The notes under the pieces are model-generated. The model saw nothing but the letters and a program-made list of their open reading frames with translations. It was not told the DNA's origin and searched no databases. The position numbers were made by a program, and so were the translations under genes. 64,000 nucleotides of DNA. Origin: Patella vulgata (taxonomy: Eukaryota; Mollusca; Gastropoda; Patellidae). The stretch lies in the NCBI RefSeq assembly GCF_932274485.2, contig NC_065882.2, forward strand, positions 62,905,431-62,969,430, in the 5' to 3' direction. This document shows, piece by piece, positions 47,501 to 56,100 of the stretch (its first letter is position 1; the number at the start of each line of letters is the position of its first letter).

Positions 47501-50500
47501 CAACAAGAATGTAGTATTGGTTGTGTTTATAACATATGTTCTACAGATGGGTCGTGTAGTTGTAAAGCCACTTATTATGGTGATAATTGTAACAGGACAT
47601 GTAGTGATGGATGTATCAACAGTTGGTGTTCTCCTTATGGTGGATTTTGTAGATGTAAGGATACCTATTACGGTGAGAAATGCGAAAATGAATGCAGTAA
47701 CAAATGTATCAACGAACAATGTAGAGAATCATCAGAACCAGATAAACCACGGTGTACAGTTGGATGTATTGATGGTTATAAAGGTTCTTACTGTCAAACA
47801 CCATGCCCTGTTAACTGTGTAACATGTAACACTACTGGCTGTTCTGTTTGCAATCTTGGATGGTACGGATCTAATTGTCAAAAGCGATGCTCTGAGAATT
47901 GTCGCAATCAATGTGATTTGATATCTGGCGAGTGCAAACAATGTGTAGGCAACAACACATTTGGCAGGTTTTGTAATTCAACTTGCAGTAATGGATGTAG
48001 AAGTCAAGGTATAGATAAAACATGTAACAGAACGGGTGATTGTTTATTTGGCTGTGTTGATGGTAATTATGGTAACAGCTGTCAGTTGAAATGTGCTAAA
48101 TATTGTAGTGGGGGCTGTAGTAAACAAAATGGTCGGTGCAATGATTGCGTTCCAGAATTTTATGGTAATTACTGTAACAATTCCTGCAGCAATACGTGTT
48201 TAGAAGGATGTAGAGGAACGGATGGTTACTGTAATAAATGTATGAATGGTTATTATGGGCGAACATGTAGTCAAACGTGCAGTAAGACTTGTGAAGGGGG
48301 GTGTAATAGAGATGGTAAATGTTTACGATGTTCAAAAGGTTTTTATGGTGACTACTGTGACATGAAGTGTAGTAGTAATTGTATAGATTCAGTTTGTGAA
48401 GGACCAACTAACAATCCAAAGTGTTCTAAAGGATGTGTTGAAGGGAAGACGGGCCGATATTGTGAACGTGGATGCCCACAGCATTGTATTAACTGTGACC
48501 AATTCAACAGATATCAATGTTCAACATGTGAAGATGGTTGGAGAGGAACTTATTGTTCAGAGCGTTGTCCAGAACATTGTATCAAATGTAATCAAAACGG
48601 ACAATGTGTATCCTGCAAATCTGGTTGGTTTGGGAAACAATGCGATGAGCGATGTCCTACACGGTGTCTTGGTGATAGTTGTAATCTTAACGGACATTGT
48701 AAGTCATGTGAACTAGGGCGATTTGGACAAAGATGTCGTGAATTTTGTCCGTCTGGATGTTTAGAAGATAATTGTACTATAAATGGAACTTGTATGGCCT
48801 GCAGGCAAGGTAGATTTGGTATAAGATGCAGAGACTTCTGTCCTACTGTATGTCCAGAGATCTGCCATATGAACGGGTCTTGTAAATCATGTTCATCTGG
48901 GTCCTTTGGCCCCATGTGTAGTAGAACCTGTCCTATAGGATGTTTAGATAATATATGTAACATGGATGGTACGTGTAAAGTTTGTAAACATGGATATTAT
49001 GGAATAACCTGTGACAAAACGTGTAGTACCAGTTGTAAATCTATCACTGGTGTAACTGTATGTAATATAACAGATGGTTCATGTATGGATGATTGTGGAG
49101 ATGGTACATCTGGACATAACTGTACAGAAGGTAAGAAGATTTTGCATTAATTTGTTGTTGCTTGTAAAATGGTTTTCGTTACTGTGGGTATACAGTCTAA
49201 ATACAGTATAGCTATGAAACAATATGAAATGAAATGAAATAGGGTTTAACTTCCTACTGTTCTGCTTCTAACCTGGGCTAATGAAGACGGGCATACGCCA
49301 TACAGTGTGCTATGAAGGAAATTTTGCCTGGACAGCGGCGCTACGGCCTACTCTTATATCGAATTCCAACTGCCAAGGGATCTTTTACGTGCACACCAAT
49401 GTGTACACGGGACCTCGGTTTCTTGTCCCATCCGAACGACTAGACAGCTGTCCCTGTCAGGCCCTCCGTCCTGCATCACTGACAAGAGGGAAACCACGCC
49501 GGAAATTCTTGATGAACTTTCTCGGCCAATGCAGGGATCGAACACCCGATCTCCAGGCTAGCGAGCCAGCGTCTTACCCACTTAGCCACGTAATCCCCCA
49601 AATTAAACAATAAATATTCAACGATCATTTACGATGAAAACACGCTGATGTTATAAAATAGATAACTGTTAATTTTCCAATGCGTGACGGGTTCCAAAAT
49701 ACTAGTCTGTCAATGGCTGAAATACCCAAACGATTGCCTCATTTAATAACCTACTAGAAGTCACTTGTATCATACACAAGGCAGGATATACATTCACTTG
49801 TCATTTGATCAGTGTTGATATGAAGCTAGCAAATTTTGATCTACTGTTGTGTGGCATTGGGAACGAAATTGATTATCACATGTTTTAGAAAGATTGTGTT
49901 AACACTTATCAATTATTATTAATATAAAATGAATTCCAGGTTTATTTAAACATAAATCAACTACTGGTATAAATATAGGACTGGTTATTGGTATTGTTGT
50001 TGGTATTGTTGGTGTTATATTTGCTGGTATTGCATTAATAGTTTACTGTAAGAGAAGGTAATTTTTAAATTTTTGTAATAGTGATAGCTTTGTATAAATA
50101 CACTTCTGTCATCTTTGTTGTTTTCAAATTCCGAATTTTTACGAATCCTTTTCACATTTGATTTGAGTCGTTATGGTCATGCGAGGCCGAACCCTGTCGA
50201 TATTCAGAATTCCGCGGTTTCACGTACCATTGTCAAAAACTTGATACAGTCTACAGAATTTTAACATCATTTTATGAGAGGATGAACTCTATCGATATTG
50301 AGTTTCCAGAACTTTTTTTGAGAGACATGGTTTTAGCGTCCACTCGACAAACACCAGATCATTGGTCATTTCGAAATTAACACATGGTTCAATTTTATTT
50401 CAATAATTCGCTTGCGCGTAGGGGGTCTTTAGCAGTGTGAGGAAACCGGAAGACCCTAGAGAAAACCCACGAGGTGAACATGATAGAGGTTATCGTTTTA

Positions 50501-50982
50501 AACACACAAGCTTGTGAACACGATAGAGATCAGATTTTTTTATAAGATTTTCTTCCTTATCAAATTTGATCAATATCCACACGGCTGTTGTGTTGAGGGA
50601 ACGTTTTTGAAAACTTTATATGGCTTTATTTTAATTCCGCTAATAAAACAAACCAAAAATTTGTAGCACGTAAATAGTGAATCTTAATGTTTCTTTTTGA
50701 TTAATATTTTTTTTGCTCCATTTTCTCTTCAGAAATATATCACGGGTTACAGAAGAGAGTGAACCATATTATGATTATATTGCTGTGGGAGATGTCGTTA
50801 CTACAAGTGCTGTATCAGAGCACGAGAATGAACAACGTCACCAAAATACAGAATTATCAATTGAAAGCGCAACCAATGTTTATGTAAACAGACCACCAAC
50901 ATCGATATCATGTACCAACTATGACGGGCTGAACGAAAGTACAACAGAGACAATTACTCCAGTTTATGATGATTTGATGTAA
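38460..50982 (+). CDS. Gene A: ShK / galactose-binding-like / multi-EGF transmembrane receptor, EGF exon interrupted by a MITE
   Basis: The exons are 38460-38520, 38870-39004, 43360-43572, 45172-45405, 46271-49130, 49940-50057 and 50733-50982. Leaving out the MITE and one copy of its target duplication, the model is 1227 codons plus stop. Order: signal peptide (1-20), ShK (about 23-63), galactose-binding-like FTP domain (about 66-214), about 27 EGF-like repeats of about 31 residues (215-1105), transmembrane helix (about 1118-1142), and a tail with YYDYIAV and PVYDDLM. The outer part is probably a recognition head on a long stalk and the tail probably signals; this is inference from domains. 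The MITE at 46508-46691 shifts frame and brings TAA 24 bases in, so this allele looks disrupted unless the MITE is spliced out or absent from other haplotypes. Everything downstream remains open. Confidence 0.85.
38870..39004 (+). CDS. Gene A exon 2, ShK domain
   Basis: Acceptor AAATATTTCAG, donor ACAACAG/gtaaat, phases 1-1. Six cysteines sit in the ShK pattern: LDTCED, ATCKLVGAHCKDKPGDW, then KKCMSTCNYC. ShK domains are about 37-residue toxin-like or protein-interaction folds found in many animal extracellular proteins; here it is part of a receptor head, not a free toxin. Confidence 0.85.
39093..39338. mobile_element. MITE with CTG target duplication, in gene A intron 2
   Basis: Ends GTCCCGAGTTCACGAAAC and, inverted, GCTCCGAATTCACAAAAC. 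CTG flanks both sides (39090-39092 and 39339-39341). It is 246 bp and non-coding, and longer and more diverged than the copies at 20789 and 46508. Confidence 0.75.
39956..40090. mobile_element. GGCGGATCAAG-ended DNA-transposon fragment (hAT-like?)
   Basis: It starts CAAAGGCGGATCAAG and a G run, then GCGAGGGGCGCTCGACCCCC. The same start occurs at 53793. No matching far end is clear here. The hAT assignment rests only on the CARRGGYGGATC end. Confidence 0.4.
40218..41440 (-). mobile_element. Penelope-like element, 5'-truncated
   Basis: On the minus strand the upstream part encodes reverse-transcriptase core sequence: GIAMGTKAAPQLSNLTMGFL and a following FLGDIF block. The longer downstream part (304 codons, 40218-41132) ends in a GIY-YIG nuclease: LIYVLTCNACLNFYIGETST, then HLRDRVRNHRRDC. 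A CKCCDH cysteine cluster precedes it. RT plus C-terminal GIY-YIG is diagnostic of Penelope-like elements. The two parts lie in different frames and the 5' half is missing, so the copy is dead. It sits in reverse orientation in gene A intron 2. Confidence 0.92.
41500..41985 (-). mobile_element. Degenerate non-LTR LINE, RT C-terminal relic
   Basis: The minus strand still reads fragments in the order of a CR1/jockey-type RT end: FNGYIIPCFDHVPQ (usual form Y-IYPHFDYC--VWGN), YNQEMLNFKI (usual RIKYNQALLVYK), then LFWNSPPQTVE and FKRELVNHVKSL (usual LWNSLP---R and FKRELKKHL). Several stops and frame changes show it is old. It is adjacent to and in the same orientation as the Penelope-like element. 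Confidence 0.7.
42241..43359 (+). other. Rest of gene A intron 2
   Basis: No exon was seen. The stretch holds a promoter-like cluster at 42581-42637, listed separately. Confidence 0.5.
42581..42637 (+). promoter_or_regulatory. Promoter-like CCAAT / CRE / TATA cluster
   Basis: CCAAT at 42581, an overlapping double CRE (TGACGTGACGTCA, perfect TGACGTCA at 42599-42606) and TTATAAAAAGG at 42627-42637 follow each other at ordinary core-promoter spacing. The expected start is near 42660. The next ATG (42697) opens only 14 codons. It may drive a non-coding transcript or an internal start upstream of exon 3. Confidence 0.4.
43360..43572 (+). CDS. Gene A exon 3, galactose-binding-like domain, first half
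   Basis: Acceptor TTAATATTTCAG, donor GGCA/gtaagt. It encodes ENVALGKTTKQSSSLIQTGY, then NAVDGERQDKYGSCSVTNND, then KSWWCVNLQKPYKINEINVY. These are the signature strands of F5/8C/fucolectin-type domains (NVAL-K-T-QSS, AVDG, SC, WW-V-L, Y-I-EI-VY). Confidence 0.85.
43573..45171 (+). other. Gene A intron 3
   Basis: 1.6 kb, AT-rich, no recognised element. Gene B's equivalent is only 189 bases. Confidence 0.6.
45172..45405 (+). CDS. Gene A exon 4, galactose-binding-like domain, second half
   Basis: Acceptor TTTGTTTATTTTAG, donor TTCAG/gtgat. It encodes FTNFSVMISDTGSCDEATLK, then CYKDPGSNRNPYSIDRCNQQ, and ends LELCEVEVYSG, the usual end strand of fucolectin-like domains (LCEVEVYG). Confidence 0.85.
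45406..46270 (+). other. Gene A intron 4
   Basis: 865 bases, AT-rich, no element recognised. It ends TTTTAATTATCAG, a match to gene B's acceptor. Confidence 0.6.
46271..49130 (+). CDS. Gene A exon 5, giant multi-EGF exon with MITE insertion
   Basis: One 2.86-kb exon, phases 1-1, encodes about 27 short EGF-like units of the form C-x-x-C-x-GGC---G-C--C--GYYG--C. Four nearly identical 90-bp units (CSSYCQGGCNRSNG then CSPGRYGD) lie at about 47138-47497; gene B has two. Many N-x-S/T sites suggest glycosylation. The upstream 234 bases are almost identical to gene B. The MITE at 46508-46691 breaks the frame; the downstream frame is open from about 46679 to the donor at 49131. Confidence 0.88.
46508..46691. 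mobile_element. 184-bp palindromic MITE in coding exon, CTG target duplication
   Basis: Ends GGCCCTTATTCGCGAAAAC and, inverted, GGCCCTTATACACGAAAAC. Arms of about 75 bases are almost fully complementary. CTG flanks it at 46505-46507 and 46692-46694. Removing it and one CTG restores GGATCTGGTGTATG, which lines up with gene B's GAAGCTGGTGTATG. The added 187 bases are not a multiple of three and introduce TAA at 46528. Confidence 0.95.
47138..47497 (+). repeat. Four 90-bp coding tandem repeats in gene A
   Basis: Each unit encodes CSSYCQGGCNRSNG, C--CSPGRYGD-CQ-E with only a few changes, so the expansion is recent. Gene B has one such unit plus a CSIGCQGGC variant. Confidence 0.93.
49131..49939 (+). 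other. Gene A intron 5
   Basis: 809 bases carrying a near full-length SINE in reverse orientation. Gene B's intron 5 is 245 bases and lacks it. Confidence 0.7.
49224..49599 (-). mobile_element. Full-length SINE family 1, minus strand
   Basis: GAAAT tail units first, then the whole body, then the head GATCGAACACCCGATCTCCA and GTCTTACCCACTTAGCCACG. AAACAAT occurs on both sides and may be a short target duplication. It is inserted in gene A intron 5. Confidence 0.95.
49940..50057 (+). CDS. Gene A exon 6, transmembrane segment
   Basis: Acceptor GAATTCCAG, donor AGAGAAG/gtaat, phases 1-2. It encodes GLFKHKSTTG, then the helix INIGLVIGIVVGIVGVIFAG and IALIVYC, then the stop-transfer KRR. Alternating Gly and Ile/Val gives repeated GxxxG-like spacing, which could favour helix pairing. 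Confidence 0.88.
50328..50477 (-). mobile_element. Deu-core SINE (family 2) fragment, minus strand
   Basis: TTAGCGTCCACTCGACAAAC, TTCAATAATTCGCTTGCGCG, TCTTTAGCAGTGTGAGGAAA and AGAAAACCCACGAGGT match the copies at 33112 and 59508. The tRNA-like head is absent. It lies in gene A intron 6. Confidence 0.82.
50733..50982 (+). CDS. Gene A exon 7, cytoplasmic tail
   Basis: Acceptor TTTTCTCTTCAG. After NISRVTEESE it encodes PYYDYIAVGDVVTTSAVSEH, a Ser/Thr/Asn-rich middle, and ends TITPVYDDLM before TAA. YDYI, YIAV and YDDL are YxxI/V/L tyrosine motifs. They are too far apart for a canonical ITAM but could each dock an SH2 partner or an endocytic adaptor. Confidence 0.85.
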
Positions 50983-53128
50983 AAGATTTTTATTATTCTC
51001 AGTGTACAATCTAGTAACCTCCCTTGCTAATATAATGTTAATAGTGTATATTGTTTAAAAGCCATAAAATGTAAATGGTTGGACGATAAATATATATTAT
51101 AAAATAGATATAATCGCATGTATAACCACAATTGTATGACGCGTGGACTATTCGTTGAGTAGAAATGAAATGTAATAATATTGTTTTATAAATTTTTTCA
51201 TTGTTGAGTGGTATCTGGTAATGTGGATATATATATACGGAAATGTTGCTTTAACATATGGAATCGTGTAACTTGGTTTTATTTTTATTACTTGTGAATT
51301 GTAGCTTATATTATCAATTGCATTATTATCAGTCGCTACAGTTTTTTAATATTAAACTATATCGCTTTCTTATAAATTTTGTTTTCCTTATTGGGTGGTA
51401 GCCTATATTGTAATGAAAGTATAGTGGTATAGTCGTGTAACTTCGTTTTTTATGTATTACTTGTGAATTGTAGCTAATCAATTGCATTCATTATTTTGTT
51501 GTTGTTTTATTTTTGCTACATTATTTTGAAATTAAACTGTATTGCTTGTTTTCAAATGTTGTTTTCATTGTTGGGTGGTATATATATGGTACTGTTGGTA
51601 TAGCAGCATGTTCCTAAAGCAACAACATCTAGCATTGATAAGATGCATGGGGTTAAAGCGAGATTAAGCCTTCTATTGAAGGTGGTATAGTGGTGGCATG
51701 TGGTAATGTTGATTTAGTGGTATGTGGTAATTCTGGGGTATTGGTGGAGTCTGTAATGTGGGGGTATGTGATATTGTTTACACAGGAGAGTTATTGTAGT
51801 AGTGGTATGCGGTAATGTTGGGACTTGGGGTATGGGTGGTGTGTGGTAATAGATGGGTTTTATATTGTATTGTGTATTGTATTGCTGTTGACAATGAGAT
51901 GTTAAACCCAATTCCAATCCATGACATGGATATAGATGTTTTAACTAACTCTCTTGACAATTTGCCGTTTATAGATGTTATATAATATGTGTGTATAATG
52001 ACAAGATTGGCCGTCCTTAAATAATATGTGTAAGGGTCATTGCGGGTAGGGACGCTGATGACAAGAGCTACGTGTTGACAAAATGCTATAGAATGTTGAT
52101 AATACGTTTAAGGGGAAGCAATTCAAGCAGTATTCGTACAATCGACAATCGTAATCCCGAAGGCTGACAGTGGGGCTGAACTGTATATAAAGCTGTGGTT
52201 GCTTTACATACATAGACACTGGTTATGCCTAATTTGTTTTCACAAATACATCTTTACGGGTATATATGTAACATTATTTAGTAGTCATGAGAAATCATCT
52301 TATAATAACAATTTATTGATAATTCCGATGATAATCTCAATCTTTATAACCACAAAGAGACCAACGCGTCCATACAGATGATTTGTCATGATTATGTTCC
52401 ACCCCTATGTCGACTAATGGCACCAAATTACATTCTGATAATTAGACAGTATACTAAGGAAAGGGTATCACTCGTATGTAATAGTTTGGTGCATAAATGG
52501 GTGCATCTCATCAAACTTATAACCGGGCAAACATAAACTTAAAAGAAGTTAGATTCACTTGACAATCTTACACTTAGACTTAAACTCAAACAAACGACAG
52601 TTACAAAGTAGAAAACACGCCTACTAAACATTATAATTTCTCGTGACGAAATAGTATTAAAAAATTCATAATCAATGATGAACGTTTGTGATTTCTAGAG
52701 TAACAAACATGAAATGGACCTATACGTTGTTTAATAAACAATATTATGATTCACCAATTATACTCAGCCTTGTCTAGAAATTGCTTTCTCGAAATATGGC
52801 AATTCTGTTGACTCTTTGGTCTAGAATCGGCGATGAGTTTATATTTTCTGTCAGGTTTTGTTAAATGATATTGATTATGAGACCGAAGGAGAAGAAAGTA
52901 AAGACGTGAATTAGAACGCCTTACTGGACGCTCTGTAGATTCCATTCGCCAGGTGTATATACAAAGTCACCCCTGCCAGATTATTGTGAAATAAAAATTT
53001 GTAGTCTTCGTCCATATGATTCATGAAAAAGTTATCCCCCTTTCTTGTTTTAAACTGTCACTATAAATGTTAATGTTTTACTGATATTATAACGTACATA
53101 TATATAGAGAAGAGATGTAGAGATCAAC
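50983..53128 (+). other. Gene A 3' flank and space to gene B
   Basis: Holds the tandem repeat above, then T/G-rich low-complexity sequence with recurring GTGGTATGTGGTAAT words (51680-51860) and AT-rich sequence. No further gene was seen. Confidence 0.5.
51181..51600. repeat. Tandem repeat of about 190 bp in gene A's 3' flank
   Basis: Two full units and the start of a third share CATTGTTGAGTGGTAT / CATTGTTGGGTGGTAT, CGTGTAACTT, TTACTTGTGAATTGTAGCT, ATCAATTGCATT and AATTAAACT. Each full unit carries an ATTAAA, a weak polyadenylation signal. Confidence 0.8.
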
Positions 53129-53189
53129 ATGGCTAGTAATATACTGATATATATACTTGTTTCTTGTTTTATATTTGATGTCAGTATTG
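53129..53189 (+). CDS. Gene B exon 1, signal peptide
   Basis: ATG in GATCAACATGGCTAG. It encodes MASNILIYILVSCFIFDVSI and ends in phase 1 at gtaag. The leader differs from gene A's at few positions. Confidence 0.88.
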
Positions 53190-56100
53190 GTAAGTTTATA
53201 ATAATTATTAAATTCATACATAAGTATAATATATGACTTTTTGTAAATGATTGTTATAAATTTAATCTAAAAAACAGTGTCTTTTATTATTAATTTTTAT
53301 CATTTAATAGAACGTTTGACTATTATTAATAAACTGACAAATGATTTCCTCGTCTCAATAAAATTAATTTGTAGACCACACTTTCACAATTGACGAGATA
53401 TTACCTTTTAAACGTACAACCGTAGATTAAAACTGACAGTGATGACAAACATACAGTAGAATGCTTATATTGACACACGCTATTGATAATATGAACCAAC
53501 ACTGGATTACTGTACATGTTTTAGCTCTGGACACATGTGAAGATACATCAAATGCAGGACCAATCTGTAAACGTAACTATAAACATTGTACAGATAAACC
53601 TGGTGCTTGGAAAGTTTATATGGAGAAAACATGTATGTATACCTGCAGTTATTGCACTAAAGGTAAATTATTTCTTACGTGTATTGCTTGTTTCTGATGG
53701 TAGTCATCTAGATATTTTACTACAGGTAAATCATTTCGTACATGTGTTTCATGTTTGTGGTGATCATGTAGACATTATACTATACAGGTAAATCAAAGGC
53801 GGATCAAGTGGGGGGCATATACGGCGCATGCACCCACCCACCTCCTCTCTGGATCCAAGAGGGTGCACTGTTGAACCGGATTCTTGTCTCCGATTACTGG
53901 AAATGGTCTTTTCGTGCTTCTAGTATTCGAAATGTTCCTGGGAAGGGCCCCCCTGGTACCCCGTTGTGTGCTTCGGACCTTCGGCGCTCGCACCCCCTCC
54001 CCCTGTTCATGATCCCTGGATCCACCCTTGTAATTATTTCGTACGTGTATTTCTTGTTTCTGCTGATAGTCATCTAGACATTATACTATACAGGTAAATT
54101 TTTTCTAACATGTATTCCATTTTTATGTTGATAATCATCTAGACATTATACAACAGGTATATGTATTCAATGTTTCTGGTGATAGTCATCTAGATATTGT
54201 ACTACGAGTAAATTATTCCCTACACGTATTTCTATATTCTGGTGAAATCCATCTTGATATTATTAAGCTATATAGCATGCCTGTAACTGTATAGCTAAGA
54301 AACACAACATAATTTATATGGCAAACAATCACTGGTTTATACACATGTATAGCACAAAGTAGAAAACATTATTGATTCGGGTAAATTTCTGTACTGTTGT
54401 GTTCTGTCAATATCTTATAACGACCCTCACTTTATCTTTAATTTGAGTAATTAAAATACTGGTAAATTAAATTGTATTTGTCCACAAATAAATTGATTTA
54501 AACGGAAATTAATATTTCAGAAAATGTAGCTTTAGACAAGAATACTGTACAGAGTTCATATTTTGACCAGACTGGATATAATTCATCTAATGCTGTAGAT
54601 GGTGAACGTCAGGATAAATATGGATCTTGCTCAGTTACAAATAATGGTGACGTCAAATCATGGTGGTGTGTTGATTTACAGAAGCAATACACAATTAACG
54701 AAATCCGTGTTTACGGTGAAAACGGTGGTGTAGTTAATGGTAGTAAGTATTTATATAAGGCTATTTAAATTATTATTCTTAAAATACAAATGCGATACTT
54801 CGATTTTGGCGTACCATTATTTGATATAATGTTACTGGTAAGGTGCCAATCTCCATTATTTATACTAGTTGAAATATTGAACTCTCGTGACGATTTCTTT
54901 GAAATGTATCTGTATTTCTTATTTGTTATAGCCATACACAACCTTGCTAATTTTTCTGTGATTCTCAGCAATACTGGAAGTTGTGATGATGCAACTCTTA
55001 AATCATCAACGGTTTGTTATAAAGATCCTGGTAGTAATAGAAATCCGTATAGAATAGTAAGATGTGATCAACAACCAGATGTTGAGTTGACAGGACAGAT
55101 TGTATTTATAACAACAGACATAGAATATACATCTCTAGGATTATGTGAAGTAGAGGTTTATTCAGGTAATACATTATGAATGTATGCATGTCCGAACGTC
55201 ATGGTACGTCAACAGCTTATGCGGGGCTATCGGAGAGATCCACATTTGGATCATATTGATGACTCAGAGATATAAAATTTAAAGTATGCAAAAAGTACGA
55301 AAGGACGTATTTCAATAGTATGGTCATGGCCTCCTTTTTTCTTTGATTCCGGGGGCGTAATCATGATAGATTATCAAAAGAAGGGTTCCACCATAAATAT
55401 TGCACACATTACACTGATGAATTGGGTAGGTTGGGTGATCAAATCAAAGAAAACCCTATAGGTATATGGCTGTTACAGGACATTACTTCAGTTATCACCG
55501 CCCAGGTAGCAGTGAGCTCTGTATAGGACTGTAGATTCAAGATCCTTCCTCGCTCAGCCTATTCTCTAGCTCCTTCCATGTGACTTCTTCCTTTTCCCGT
55601 AACTCAATTTTGTCCAAAAGGGCCCCGGATTTGCGACGGATAATGAGGTCATCACTGCTGTGATGGGGGCGGGGGATTTGTAGGGTAACTTGACGCATGG
55701 ATGTCATGGCGGATTATGTTGAAAAATAAAAATATGACAATTTTCAAATAGATCGCAAATTACATAATATTACTTATGGAGGACGGAAATGTTTGGGACA
55801 TCTCCCATGTTTTTAAAGGATTCTGATAAAAGAGTCCCCGCAGGATTTTTAACCCACACTAGTCTGCTGGAAGTGTTGTGGGTTTAAAGATTAATTAATA
55901 AAAATACAAGATGTGCGCTATATGGTAAAACAGTCCATTGGTGGCCATTTTGGATTGATGTTAATTACTCAAAACCAGCAACACTTCCAGTGGATAATAT
56001 TGGTTTGGAATTCCCACAGTGAAATCAAAGTATGTTGCAATTTGTTTCTGGTACCATATATATATATATATATATATGTATAGTCTATGTCTTCTAGTCA

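Noticed and set aside
47106-47822. 238-codon Val/Asp/Met-rich plus-strand frame
   Set aside because: Out-of-frame reading of the tandem EGF repeats; it has no family features and lacks the cysteines.
49281-49613. 110-codon open frame in gene A intron 5
   Set aside because: It lies within a SINE; equivalent frames appear in other copies of the same SINE.
37460-52420. 19-base match GTTCCACCCCTATGTCGAC at about 37467 and 52397
   Set aside because: Flanks share nothing else that I can see; too short to call an element.
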